Part shown: one piece after another, positions 14,864-24,439 of the stretch
Layout of the letters: each line of letters begins with the position of its first letter
How positions within the stretch are numbered: the stretch's first letter is position 1
The notes under the pieces: model-generated
The model's input: only the letters and a program-made list of their open reading frames with translations
Database searches by the model: none
Told to the model about the DNA's origin: nothing
DNA from: an uncultured Bacteroidota bacterium
Lineage (GTDB): Bacteria; Bacteroidota; Bacteroidia; Bacteroidales; GWA2-32-17
NCBI GenBank assembly: GCA_903837285.1
Contig: CAILUD010000223.1
Location: forward strand, 1 to 38,024
Length of the DNA: 38,024 nucleotides
Direction of reading: 5' to 3'
Program-made: the position numbers and the translations under genes

Positions 14864-16105
14864 TTAATTATTAAACCTTGGATTTACTACATTATTATAA
14901 ATTGAGCCAAAAGTATAGCTTAAACCAATACTTACATAATAATTAAAACTTGTTGCAAGTTCTTTTTGTCGAAGTAACATTTCTTCCTGAGTTGCTCCAC
15001 TTTTTGGCAATGATAACTGATTTCTGATAAAAGAATATGAACCATAAATATTAAAAGATAATCCTTTTACAATTCTTATATCTGCAGAAATATTAGTGTT
15101 TAAGCTGTTTTTTGAAAAGTCGTGAAAATAATTCTGACCACTTACAGAAATATTAATATTTCCCCATTTCTGAATTGTTTTAAATCCTATTGCTAAACTT
15201 TCTGTCAAAAGTTTTTCATTTGTTTTGTTATAAATGGTAGTATCGATATAGTCATTATGCTTATAACCGGCAGTATATCTAAATGTTAATTGCTTTCGTG
15301 ATGATTCAGAATAAGGAAAAATATTATATTCAATAGCTGGATAAACAAAATACCCTAATTTAAGATTACTATAAGTTGAGTAATTAGAGCCTACTGTCAT
15401 TCCTGCAGACCAATGATTTGTTAAACTTTTTACAATTAATGCTGAACTATAAAGTGATTTGTTATATGAAAAATAAGTTTCATCTGTCATATCATATTTT
15501 TGTTCGTTATAATTATGCCCAACATAAATTTCGTATTTCCACTTTTCAGTAACTCTGTTGATAGACAAATTAGAGTTTATACTAATATTATGATATGATT
15601 TCTCTGCATTTACCCAAGCTGATGAACCTAAAGTAAAAACCCAGCTATCCCATTTATCTTTTACTTCGGCAGAAACTGCAGGTGCATCATATTTTATTGA
15701 AATATCTTTTATTAAATTTGTTTTTGCAACAAACCTAATAAGCCCTACTTGTAAATAATGTAAAAAATCAGTTCTAATTTCGTCGGTAGTATTATTGACA
15801 TTAGTAGCAAATATTATTGTATCATTCATTCCTGTATAATCTTTTTGTCCGGTAAAAAATAATTTATATTCCTTTCCACCACTTCCAGAATATTGATATG
15901 AGACTAATACGTGTACCTGAGCTTCTTTTGGATCACGAACATAATTCACATATGTTACTTCTCTTTTAATAAATTCGATATCACAATCTGTACATTCAAT
16001 AAATAAATTTAATGCATCGGTTCTGTTTTCTTCCTTTACTGTAGTTTGTGAGAACAAAAGTCCCGAAAAAGATAGATATGTTAATAACAATATTATTTTC
16101 TTCAT
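14864..16105 (-). CDS. Predicted outer-membrane beta-barrel protein of unknown function
   Basis: A 413-residue protein, not recognised as a named family. A signal peptide (1-19, ending LLFSQ) is followed by a periplasmic segment (about 20-150) with C37xxC40D, EVTYVNYVRDPKEAQVHVLV and a dyad-like beta pattern. From about residue 155 to the end, alternating aromatic/polar strands (for example YFVYPAIEYNIFPYSES, FNYYVSIGLSYTFGS) look like a 10-12-strand outer-membrane barrel. The penultimate strand YVSIGLSYTFG is the usual barrel-end pattern, though the very end (NNVVNPRFNN) extends past it. It lies in its own unit between clpC and the M13 gene. It could be a porin, a surface sensor or an assembly protein; the sequence does not say. 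Confidence 0.75.
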   Translation of the reverse strand: MKKIILLLTYLSFSGLLFSQTTVKEENRTDALNLFIECTDCDIEFIKREVTYVNYVRDPKEAQVHVLVSYQYSGSGGKEYKLFFTGQKDYTGMNDTIIFATNVNNTTDEIRTDFLHYLQVGLIRFVAKTNLIKDISIKYDAPAVSAEVKDKWDSWVFTLGSSAWVNAEKSYHNISINSNLSINRVTEKWKYEIYVGHNYNEQKYDMTDETYFSYNKSLYSSALIVKSLTNHWSAGMTVGSNYSTYSNLKLGYFVYPAIEYNIFPYSESSRKQLTFRYTAGYKHNDYIDTTIYNKTNEKLLTESLAIGFKTIQKWGNINISVSGQNYFHDFSKNSLNTNISADIRIVKGLSFNIYGSYSFIRNQLSLPKSGATQEEMLLRQKELATSFNYYVSIGLSYTFGSIYNNVVNPRFNN

Positions 16106-16174
16106 TTTAAAAAGTTTTGCAACAAAAATAACAAAGAAAACTTCAAAATATTGTTAAAAAGAAATAAATACAAA

Positions 16175-16206
16175 TAAAAAATCCCAACTGGGAGGTCGGG
16201 ATTTTT
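16175..16206 (-). terminator. Rho-independent terminator of clpC
   Basis: On the minus strand AAAATCCC (16205-16198) pairs with GGGATTTT (16185-16178), followed by T residues, 20 bases past the clpC stop. Confidence 0.85.
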
Positions 16207-16225
16207 AAAACTTATTTGAACAATA

Positions 16226-18751
16226 TTATTCTTCTGTTTTCTTTTCTACAGAAGTACTTTTGTTTTGTATTTTAAATGTTATGACTTCTGTTTTTTTGTT
16301 AAAACCAGCCATTATAACATCATTTGGCTGTGGCGAATTTTTAATTATAATTTCTGCCATCGGGTCTTCGAGATATTTTTGAAGTGCACGTTTAAGTGGG
16401 CGAGCTCCAAATTGAACATCAAAACCTTTGTCGGCAATAAAATCTTTTGCCTGAGCTGATATTTTTAATTCGTAGCCCATTATTTTCACTCTGTTATAAA
16501 GACCGATAAGTTCGATGTCGATTATCTCGTGAATATTTTCGCGTGAAAGTGAATTAAACATAACAACATCGTCAATTCTATTTAAAAACTCGGGTGCAAA
16601 TGCTCTTTTTAATGCATTTTCGATTACTCCTTTTGCATGATCGTTAAACGAATCCTTTTTAGCGTTTGTCTCAAATCCAACTCCACGACCATAATCAGAA
16701 AGCTGACGGGTTCCAATATTCGATGTCATAATAATAATAGTATTTCGGAAATCTACACGACGACCTAAACTATCTGTTAATCTACCTTCATCTAAAACCT
16801 GTAACAATATATGGAATACATCAGGATGAGCTTTTTCAATTTCATCTAAAAGAACAACAGAGTAGGGGCGACGACGCACTTTTTCTGTTAATTGACCACC
16901 TTCTTCGTATCCTACATATCCCGGAGGAGCTCCAACTAAACGCGATACAGAGAATTTTTCCATGTACTCGCTCATATCAATACGAATAAGATTTTCGGCA
17001 TTATCAAATAAATACTCTGCAAGAACTTTTGCTAATTGGGTTTTTCCAACTCCAGTCGGACCAAGAAAAACAAAAGTTCCAATAGGTTTGTTAGGATCTT
17101 TTAAACCAGCACGGTTTCTTTGAATTGCTTTAACAATTTTCTGAATTGCATCATCCTGACCGATAACTTTTCCTTTAATTTCGTCGAGCATTTTTAAAAG
17201 TCGCAAACCTTCAGCTTGAGCAATTCTTTGAACAGGAACTCCGGTTTGCATAGCTACAACTTCAGCAACATTATCTTCAGAAACAGTCTGACGATGTTTG
17301 CTCATATCTTTTTCCCATTTAACTTTTTCTTCTTCAACAGAATCTAAAAGTTTCTTTTCCTGGTCACGAAGATTTGCAGCTAATTCAAAATTCTGATTTT
17401 TTACAGAACTTACTTTTTCCTTTTTAACAATTTCAATTTTCTTTTCTAAATCAATAATTGTCTGTGGAACATGAATATTTGAAATATGAACACGTGAGCC
17501 GGCTTCGTCTAAAGCGTCGATTGCTTTATCCGGTAAATGTCTGTCGGTAATATAACGGTTTGTAAGTTTTACACATGCTTTAATTGCATCATCTGTATAG
17601 CTAACATTATGATGATCTTCGTATCTCTCTTTAATGTTATTTAGAATTTCATATGTTTCCTCAACAGAAGTTGGTTCAACCATTACTTTCTGGAAACGAC
17701 GTTCTAAAGCACCATCTTTTTCAATATACTGACGATATTCATCTAATGTTGTAGCACCAATACATTGAATTTCGCCACGAGCCAAAGCAGGTTTTAACAT
17801 GTTAGCAGCATCTAAAGAACCACTTGCACCACCAGCACCAACTATAGTGTGAATTTCATCAATAAATAAAATAACATTATGATTTTTTGCTAATTCATTT
17901 AAAATAGCTTTTACTCTTTCTTCAAATTGTCCACGATATTTTGTTCCAGCAACAATTGATGCTAAATCTAAAGTAACAACTCTTTTTCCAAACAAAACAC
18001 GTGATACTTTACGCTGAATAATACGAAGAGCTAAACCTTCTACAATTGCAGATTTACCTACGCCTGGCTCACCAATTAAAATAGGATTATTTTTTTTACG
18101 ACGACTAAGAATTTGTGCTAATCGTTCAATTTCTAATTCTCTTCCGGTAATTGGATCAAGGCGACCTTCTTCAGCAGCTTTTGTTAAATCAACTCCAAAA
18201 TTATCTAAAACAGGAGTTTCTGATGTTGATTTTCCAGCGCTAGGATTTCCTTTTCCAGCAGCACCATAACCAGATTTTTCTTCCTCATCGCCATAATCAT
18301 CACCTTGATTTTTTGGTGCTTCGCCTTGCATTATTCCCTTAACGGTAGGATAATCGATATTATATTCTTCTAATAAAGTAGGAACAAAAGAATTATCATC
18401 TTTTAAAATAGCAAGAAGTAAGTGACCAGTATCGATAACTGAATTTTTTAAAGATTTGGCTTCTAAATAAACCAACTTTAATACTCTTTCAACATGCTTT
18501 GTTAAAGGTAAATTATCGGCTTCAGTCATTTTTAAAGCGTCAGAAGCTTTAATTCTTTTTTCAATAGAATTCCTAATATCGGTTAAATTAACACCCATTG
18601 ATACTAAAATATCTATTGCAATACCTTCACCATCTCTTAATAAACCAAGAAATACGTGTTCTGTTCCAACTACATCATTACCAAGCCTAACAGCTTCTTC
18701 TCTGCTGTACGACAAAACATCTTTAATTCTTTGTGAAAACTTTGAATCCAT
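16226..18751 (-). CDS. clpC: ATP-dependent Clp protease ATPase subunit ClpC
   Basis: An 841-residue AAA+ unfoldase counted from the ATG at 18751 (MDSKFSQRIKDVLSYSREEA). Two Clp N-terminal repeats (about 1-140) are followed by a Gly/Ser/acidic linker (about 143-185). The first AAA+ domain has Walker A GEPGVGKS at 227-234 and Walker B ILFIDE at 294-299. A UVR-like middle segment (NFELAANLRDQEKKL, about 454-468) follows, then the second AAA+ domain with GPTGVGKT at 564-571. The UVR/M-domain marks it as ClpC rather than ClpA. It unfolds damaged or tagged proteins for ClpP. It is divergent from gyrA. An upstream in-frame TTG at 18787 is not used because it lies in the promoter region. Confidence 0.96.
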   Translation of the reverse strand: MDSKFSQRIKDVLSYSREEAVRLGNDVVGTEHVFLGLLRDGEGIAIDILVSMGVNLTDIRNSIEKRIKASDALKMTEADNLPLTKHVERVLKLVYLEAKSLKNSVIDTGHLLLAILKDDNSFVPTLLEEYNIDYPTVKGIMQGEAPKNQGDDYGDEEEKSGYGAAGKGNPSAGKSTSETPVLDNFGVDLTKAAEEGRLDPITGRELEIERLAQILSRRKKNNPILIGEPGVGKSAIVEGLALRIIQRKVSRVLFGKRVVTLDLASIVAGTKYRGQFEERVKAILNELAKNHNVILFIDEIHTIVGAGGASGSLDAANMLKPALARGEIQCIGATTLDEYRQYIEKDGALERRFQKVMVEPTSVEETYEILNNIKERYEDHHNVSYTDDAIKACVKLTNRYITDRHLPDKAIDALDEAGSRVHISNIHVPQTIIDLEKKIEIVKKEKVSSVKNQNFELAANLRDQEKKLLDSVEEEKVKWEKDMSKHRQTVSEDNVAEVVAMQTGVPVQRIAQAEGLRLLKMLDEIKGKVIGQDDAIQKIVKAIQRNRAGLKDPNKPIGTFVFLGPTGVGKTQLAKVLAEYLFDNAENLIRIDMSEYMEKFSVSRLVGAPPGYVGYEEGGQLTEKVRRRPYSVVLLDEIEKAHPDVFHILLQVLDEGRLTDSLGRRVDFRNTIIIMTSNIGTRQLSDYGRGVGFETNAKKDSFNDHAKGVIENALKRAFAPEFLNRIDDVVMFNSLSRENIHEIIDIELIGLYNRVKIMGYELKISAQAKDFIADKGFDVQFGARPLKRALQKYLEDPMAEIIIKNSPQPNDVIMAGFNKKTEVITFKIQNKSTSVEKKTEE

Positions 18752-18774
18752 AATCACATTTTTTTGTAAAAATT

Positions 18775-18817
18775 CAACATTATACAATCAACCAAATGTA
18801 CTTTACACTTTGTAAAG
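18775..18817 (-). promoter_or_regulatory. clpC promoter with candidate operator
   Basis: On the minus strand TAATGTTG (18775-18782) is a one-mismatch TAnnTTTG element, 24 bases before the ATG. CTTTACA (18801-18807) and TGTAAAG (18811-18817) form a perfect 7-bp inverted repeat with a 3-base spacer. It begins 18 bases upstream of the -7 box, that is, over the -33 region, where a repressor would block polymerase. It is neither a CIRCE nor a CtsR box. Confidence 0.5.
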
Positions 18818-18972
18818 TTAAGCATTTTCAATATATCAATTATAAACACGGTAATGTTAATAATTAGGCTGCTAAAATTTTTTATTACAATTAAGAAAAA
18901 CTACCTTAGTGCTTTCATTTTAAAATGAATAAAACATTGTTATTTAATTGATTAAAAAATAGTTCTAAAGAA

Positions 18973-21603
18973 ATGATTGAAGGCGAAAGAATTTTAAGAG
19001 TAAACATTGAGGAAGAAATGAAGAGTTCATATATCGACTATGCGATGTCGGTTATTGTTTCAAGAGCTCTTCCAGATGTTAGAGATGGATTAAAACCAGT
19101 ACACAGAAGAGTTTTATTTGGAATGAACGAGTTGGGAAACGGTTCAGGTAAACCTTATAAAAAATCTGCAAGAATAGTTGGAGAAGTACTTGGTAAGTAT
19201 CACCCTCATGGTGACACATCAGTTTATGATGCAATGGTTCGTATGGCACAACAATGGTCGTTACGTTATCCATTGGTTGACGGACAAGGAAACTACGGCT
19301 CTGTTGATGGTGATAGTCCAGCTGCAATGCGTTATACAGAGGCAAGATTAAAAAAAATCGCTGAAGAATTATTAGCCGATCTTGAAAAAAATACTGTCGA
19401 CTTTAAATTAAATTTTGATGATACACTTGAAGAGCCAACGGTTCTTCCTGCTAAATTTCCTAATTTATTAGTTAATGGTGCTTCGGGTATTGCTGTTGGT
19501 ATGGCAACAAACATGGCGCCGCATAATTTAACAGAAGTAATAAATGCAACTATTGCTTTTATTGAAAATGAAGAAATTACAATTTCTGAACTAATTCAAT
19601 ATATTAAAGCTCCAGATTTTCCTACTGGTGGTCTAATTTATGGATACCAAGGTGTAAAAGAAGCTTTTGAAACTGGTCGTGGTAGAATTATCATGAGAGC
19701 AAAAGCTAATATTGAAACTGAAGGAAATCGTGATCTTATTGTAATTAACGAAATTCCATATCAGGTAAATAAAGCTGAATTAATTAAAAAAATTGCTGAA
19801 TTAGTTAACGAAAAGAAAATTGAAGGTATTTCAAACGTTAATGATGAGTCTGATAGAACAGGAATGCGTATTGTTGTTGATCTTAAAAAAGATGCAAACG
19901 CAAATGTTGTTTTAAATACTCTTTTTAAACTTACGTCTCTTCAAACTTCTTTTTCAGTAAATAATATATGCCTGGTTAAAGGTAGACCTAAACAACTTAA
20001 CCTAAAAGAACTTATACACTTTTTTGTTGAGCATAGACATGAAGTTGTTATTAGAAGAACACAATTTGAATTAGAACAAGCAGAAAAGAAAGCTCATATT
20101 TTAGAGGGCTTATTAATTGCGCTTGACCATATTGATGAAGTTATTAAGCTTATTCGTGCTTCAAAAACAGTTGAGGAAGCTCGCGATGGCTTAATTGCAA
20201 ACTTTGGATTAACAGAAATTCAATCAAGAGCTATTCTTGATATGCGTTTACAAAAACTTACCGGTTTAGAACGCGAAAATCTAAAGAAAGAATACGAAGA
20301 ATTGATGAAGCTTATTGATTATTTGAGATCCATATTAGCAGATGTAGATCTTCGTAAGACAATTATCAAAGAAGAACTTGTTGAGATTCGTGATAAATTC
20401 GGTGACGTAAGAAGAACTGAAATTATATACGCTTCAGAAGATTTTAATCCTGAAGATTTCTATACCGACGAAGATGTTGTAATCACAATTTCTCATTTGG
20501 GTTATATTAAACGTACAGCTTTAACTGAATACAGGGTTCAAAACAGAGGAGGAATTGGTTCAAAAGGAAGCGAAACACGTGACGAGGACTTTATAGAACA
20601 TGTTTACATCGCTTCAATGCACAATACTTTACTTTTATTTTCAGAAAAAGGTAAGTGTTTCTGGTTAAAAGTTTATGAACTTCCTGAAGGAACCAAAGCT
20701 TCAAAAGGTCGTGCAATTCAGAATATTCTCAACATTGATCCGGACGATAAGATAAAAGCATATGTTCATGTAACTAAGCTTGATGACGAAGATTATATAA
20801 AGAATCACTTTATTGTACTTTGTACAGTAAAAGGTATTATTAAAAAGACAACTCTTGAGGCATATTCAAGAAGAAGATCAAATGGTATTATTGCTATTAA
20901 TATTCGTGAAGACGATCAATTGTTAGAAGCTAAATTAACTAATGGTAGTCACGAAATTATTCTTGCAAACCGTGGTGGTCGTGCAATTCGTTTTAACGAA
21001 TCAAAGGTTAGACCGATGGGAAGAAGCGCAACAGGAGTTAAAGGAATTAAACTTGTTGATCCTATTAATGGCGGTGTAGTTGGAATGGTTTGTATACAAA
21101 ATGAATCTGAAGATTTATTAGTAGTAGCCGAAAACGGTTACGGAAAACGTTCTAAATTAGCCGACTATCCAATGACCAACAGAGGTGGCAAAGGTGTAAA
21201 AGCAATGAACATTACCGAAAAAACAGGTAAATTAATTGCAATTAAAGGCGTTATGGATTCTGACGATTTAATGATTATTAATAAATCGGGCATAACTATT
21301 AGAATGGCAGTTAAAAACCTTAGATTACTTGGTAGAGCTACTCAGGGAGTTAGATTAATTAATCTTCGCGAAGGAGATGCCATTGCATCAATTACTTATG
21401 TTGAAGCTGATGAGAATGCTGAAGTTGTTGAAATTGATGGTGAATTATTAGCCGAAGAAATTATTGAAGGAGCAGAGACTGACGAAGTAGATGATATCGA
21501 AGATGCCGAAACTGATGAAGTAGATGAAATAGAAGAAGTTGAAGGCGAAGAAAACGATGAAGAAGTTGATGGCAAAGATTTTGATAATGAACCGGAAAAA
21601 TAA
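18973..21603 (+). CDS. gyrA: DNA gyrase subunit A
   Basis: An 876-residue topoisomerase II subunit that cuts and rejoins DNA and, with GyrB, introduces negative supercoils. The start is typical ([25 protein letters not shown] in the first 46 residues). The catalytic tyrosine is Y121 in [10 protein letters not shown]. The quinolone-determining positions are T82 and D86 (E. coli S83 and D87), a natural Thr/Asp pair rather than an obvious resistance change. The C-terminal beta-pinwheel holds the GyrA box as NRGGKG near residue 737, which separates it from ParC. The last 50 residues are very acidic with a repeated ETDEVDxIE unit. It is divergent from clpC, with a 185-base spacer between them. Confidence 0.97.
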   Translation: MIEGERILRVNIEEEMKSSYIDYAMSVIVSRALPDVRDGLKPVHRRVLFGMNELGNGSGKPYKKSARIVGEVLGKYHPHGDTSVYDAMVRMAQQWSLRYPLVDGQGNYGSVDGDSPAAMRYTEARLKKIAEELLADLEKNTVDFKLNFDDTLEEPTVLPAKFPNLLVNGASGIAVGMATNMAPHNLTEVINATIAFIENEEITISELIQYIKAPDFPTGGLIYGYQGVKEAFETGRGRIIMRAKANIETEGNRDLIVINEIPYQVNKAELIKKIAELVNEKKIEGISNVNDESDRTGMRIVVDLKKDANANVVLNTLFKLTSLQTSFSVNNICLVKGRPKQLNLKELIHFFVEHRHEVVIRRTQFELEQAEKKAHILEGLLIALDHIDEVIKLIRASKTVEEARDGLIANFGLTEIQSRAILDMRLQKLTGLERENLKKEYEELMKLIDYLRSILADVDLRKTIIKEELVEIRDKFGDVRRTEIIYASEDFNPEDFYTDEDVVITISHLGYIKRTALTEYRVQNRGGIGSKGSETRDEDFIEHVYIASMHNTLLLFSEKGKCFWLKVYELPEGTKASKGRAIQNILNIDPDDKIKAYVHVTKLDDEDYIKNHFIVLCTVKGIIKKTTLEAYSRRRSNGIIAINIREDDQLLEAKLTNGSHEIILANRGGRAIRFNESKVRPMGRSATGVKGIKLVDPINGGVVGMVCIQNESEDLLVVAENGYGKRSKLADYPMTNRGGKGVKAMNITEKTGKLIAIKGVMDSDDLMIINKSGITIRMAVKNLRLLGRATQGVRLINLREGDAIASITYVEADENAEVVEIDGELLAEEIIEGAETDEVDDIEDAETDEVDEIEEVEGEENDEEVDGKDFDNEPEK

Positions 21604-21637
21604 AAATTAATTTAAGTATAATATAAATTTCTTAACA

Positions 21638-23197
21638 ATGAAAAAATTACATTTAGTAATCCTAATTTTAGTCGCAACATGCAGTTATACGTATAGTCAA
21701 TCGTGTAGCTCGTGTAGAGTGAGCTCCTTTAACTATCTTAAATACTCTGAGTTAGACAAAGCTAAAGAGACTAGTGATTTTTGTATTACATGCGAAAAAA
21801 GTAAAACAGATCCTAGAGTTTGGTATTACAGAGGAATGATTTATCAAAACATTCATACCAATAAGGAATTCAAAAAACTTGATGCAGAAGCAGCTGACAA
21901 AGCTTTTGATGCATATAAATCTGCTTTAGTTTACAATTTTGTTGATCCAACCTTACAAAAACTTGATATCATTAATAATCAGGCAGATCAAATGAAGTTT
22001 TTTACAGCACTAAATGATCAAAAAACAAAATATGTTGATACTGAAATGTTAATGGATATTTTAATGAATCAATATCCTGCTTTAGCAAACATATATGTAA
22101 ACAGAGGTGTAGAAGAATATCAAACAAATAAAAACTACGAAAAAGCTTATAAATATTTCGAAAATTCGTTATTTGTTTCTGGTATGTCAATGAAAATTGA
22201 TACTGCAGTAATTTACTATTGTGCACTTGCTGCTCAAAAATGTAAAAAATATGACGAAGCAAAACAAATGTTTGAAGTTTTAATAAAACTTGGTTACGGT
22301 GGCAATGATAAAGAAAGAGTAGGAAACTATTTCTTTTTAGCTGATATTCTAAAAACTAAAGGAGATACTGCAAAGTATATTAGTACCTTAAAGAAAGGTA
22401 TCGAAAAATACCCAAATGAAAGCACTCCTCTTGTAGTTGAATTAATTAACTATTACTTAAGCTTTAATGATGTAAAAACATTTGATTATTCATACACAGA
22501 CGCTGCTGGTGTTGTTGTAAAAGAATCAGCTACAAATACTTGGGAAAAAACTATAGTAGTTAAAAAAGGGACAGTACTTACAGTAACAGCTAATCTTAAA
22601 ATAGGAAGTCAAATTAAAATTGAATTTTTATCTGAAGGTAAGTCGGTAAAAGTAGCTGAAGGAAATGGTGCTAATGCAAGCGCTACATGTACATATACAG
22701 CAACTGATAAAGACAAGAAAATTGTTTACAAAATTAATTCAACACCAGTTTATGTAAACAAAACTAACGAGGCTATCAGCTACCTAGAATTAGCAACTAA
22801 AAATAGTCCAGAAAATGCAACTTACTGGTTTGCTCAAGGTAGTTTATATGATGCAAACCTAAAAGATACAGTTAAAGCTGTAGCCTCATATAAGAAAGCT
22901 ATTGAGCTTAATCCAAAGTATTTTGAGCCAAACTATAACATGGGTGCTCTTTACTTCAACGAAGGTGCCGAAATGCTTAATTTTGCAAACCAAATTACTG
23001 ATGACGCTAAATATAAAGTAGCTAAAGCTAAAGCAGATGACAAATTAAAAGAAGCAGTACCATATTTAGAAAAAGCACATGAAATTCTGCCTACTGATTT
23101 ACAAACAATGGAATCACTTAAAAATACATACTATAGACTTAGCATGTTAGAAAAAATGGAAGCCATTAAAAAAGAATTAGACGCAGCAAAAAAATAA
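21638..23197 (+). CDS. Secreted TPR protein with Cys-rich N-terminus, paralogue 1
   Basis: A 519-residue protein with a signal peptide (1-21, ending SYTYSQS) and immediately a cysteine cluster (SCSSCRVSSF, then DFCITCEKS). TPR-like helical pairs span about 35-290. A beta-rich insert of about 90 residues (about 285-375, VVKKGTVLTVTANLKIGSQ...) is absent from the three paralogues that follow. Two or three TPRs come next (PENATYWFAQGSLYDAN, NPKYFEPNYNMGALYFNEG), then the family's conserved tail (PYLEKAHEILPTDLQTMESL). It probably acts as a periplasmic or outer-membrane protein-interaction scaffold. It starts 34 bases after gyrA, so it may be partly co-transcribed with it, and it is closed by a strong terminator. 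Confidence 0.85.
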   Translation: MKKLHLVILILVATCSYTYSQSCSSCRVSSFNYLKYSELDKAKETSDFCITCEKSKTDPRVWYYRGMIYQNIHTNKEFKKLDAEAADKAFDAYKSALVYNFVDPTLQKLDIINNQADQMKFFTALNDQKTKYVDTEMLMDILMNQYPALANIYVNRGVEEYQTNKNYEKAYKYFENSLFVSGMSMKIDTAVIYYCALAAQKCKKYDEAKQMFEVLIKLGYGGNDKERVGNYFFLADILKTKGDTAKYISTLKKGIEKYPNESTPLVVELINYYLSFNDVKTFDYSYTDAAGVVVKESATNTWEKTIVVKKGTVLTVTANLKIGSQIKIEFLSEGKSVKVAEGNGANASATCTYTATDKDKKIVYKINSTPVYVNKTNEAISYLELATKNSPENATYWFAQGSLYDANLKDTVKAVASYKKAIELNPKYFEPNYNMGALYFNEGAEMLNFANQITDDAKYKVAKAKADDKLKEAVPYLEKAHEILPTDLQTMESLKNTYYRLSMLEKMEAIKKELDAAKK

Positions 23198-23215
23198 AAA
23201 TAAAAAACCAAAGTT

Positions 23216-23248
23216 AAATGGGAGAAAGCATTGTTTTCTCCCATTTTT
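23216..23248 (+). terminator. Strong terminator after TPR paralogue 1
   Basis: A perfect 12-bp stem, AAATGGGAGAAA (23216-23227) with TTTCTCCCATTT (23235-23246), with a T-rich end. It contains an ATG at 23218 that is in frame with the next gene, but that codon lies inside the hairpin. Confidence 0.92.
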
Positions 23249-23274
23249 ATATAATTAAACTAACACTTCAATAT

Positions 23275-24402
23275 ATGAAAAGAATATGTTTCATTATCAT
23301 ATTGTTATCAGTTAATATTTTTTGTTTTTCTCAGAAAATTAATATTGAAGATATTCTATCTTATTTAAAAGCCGGAAATGCTGTAAAGGCAAAAGAGACA
23401 TCAGACCTATCAATTAATGATAAGGATTTAATTACAAATCCTAAAACCTGGTATTATAGAGCAGTTACTTATCATTCTATTTACGAAAGTGATATTAAAG
23501 AAGTTAAAGCGCTCTCGCCACAACCATTATTTGAAGCATATAATTCATATGTAAAATCGATGCAACTAGATACTAAAAAGGAATTTAATGGTGATATTAT
23601 TAAGGCCTTAAATATTGCCTCGTCACAATTTGTATATGAAGGTATAAATTACTTTAATGCAAAGGATTACATAAATGCATTATCAAGTTTCGAAAACAAT
23701 TTAGCTATAAATAAATTACCTGCAATTAACCAAATTGATACAATTGTAATTTATAATGCAGCACTATCAGCAGAAAAGTCTGGTAACAATAAACTAGCTA
23801 TTGATTATTATAATCAACTAATTAAACTTGAATACGGCGGAGCAAATACAAGCCTTGATTTAGCAAAGCTTTATAAAAAAGAAAATAGAATTAGTGAATA
23901 TATTCTTACGTTAGAAAATGGAATTAAAGCAAATCCTACAGAAGATATTGGACTGATAACTGAATTTGTAAACTATTATTTAGAAATTGGAAAGAACGAA
24001 GAAGCAATGAGTTATGTTGATAAAGGCATCTTTCGCGAACCTAAAAATCAAGGATTTCATTTTGTAAAAGGCAGTTTACATGAACAAAAAGGAGAGTATA
24101 CAAAAGCGGAAACCGAATATTTGAAAGCAATTGAAATTGATTCTGTTTACAATGATGCACTTTTTAATTTAGGAGCATTATATTTTAATCAGGCAACAGA
24201 CATTATAAAAGTCGCAAAAACTAAAGATGAGCAAGCAAAATCATTCGCATTATATACAAAATCTCAGCCTTTATTAGAAAAAATCGATTTTTTAACACCT
24301 GGTGATATACAGATAATGAAGATGTTAAAAACAATTTACACGTTACTTAAAATTGAGAGTAAACTTATAGAAATCAACAAAAAGTTGGATAAATCACAAT
24401 AA
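23275..24402 (+). CDS. Secreted TPR protein, paralogue 2
   Basis: A 375-residue protein from the ATG at 23275 (MKRICFIIILL). The signal peptide ends near CFSQ. TPR-like repeats fill the rest, with clear units at about 235-315 (NPTEDIGLITEFVNYYLE, GFHFVKGSLHEQKGEYTKAETEY, NDALFNLGALYFNQ). The N-terminal half matches paralogue 1 closely in layout (AKETSDLSIND..TNPKTWYYRAVTYHSI against AKETSDFCIT..TDPRVWYYRGMIYQNI), and the tail PLLEKIDFLTPGDIQIMKML matches as well. It lacks the Cys cluster and the beta insert. The upstream ATG at 23218 is inside a terminator and is rejected. A separate promoter would have to fit in the 26 bases after the terminator, so read-through is also possible. Confidence 0.82.
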   Translation: MKRICFIIILLSVNIFCFSQKINIEDILSYLKAGNAVKAKETSDLSINDKDLITNPKTWYYRAVTYHSIYESDIKEVKALSPQPLFEAYNSYVKSMQLDTKKEFNGDIIKALNIASSQFVYEGINYFNAKDYINALSSFENNLAINKLPAINQIDTIVIYNAALSAEKSGNNKLAIDYYNQLIKLEYGGANTSLDLAKLYKKENRISEYILTLENGIKANPTEDIGLITEFVNYYLEIGKNEEAMSYVDKGIFREPKNQGFHFVKGSLHEQKGEYTKAETEYLKAIEIDSVYNDALFNLGALYFNQATDIIKVAKTKDEQAKSFALYTKSQPLLEKIDFLTPGDIQIMKMLKTIYTLLKIESKLIEINKKLDKSQ

Positions 24403-24439
24403 TAAAGTAATTTTATATCTTTAAATAGCAGTATTTTAT

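Noticed and set aside
18752..18787. TTG at 18787 as the start of ClpC
   Set aside because: The 12 extra residues match no ClpC N-terminus and the codon is upstream of the -7-like box.
18801..18817. CIRCE or CtsR site for clpC
   Set aside because: The inverted repeat CTTTACA/TGTAAAG matches neither TTAGCACTC-N9-GAGTGCTAA nor the CtsR heptad direct repeat.
23218..23274. ATG at 23218 as the start of TPR paralogue 2
   Set aside because: The codon lies inside a 12-bp terminator stem; the ATG at 23275 starts a proper signal peptide.
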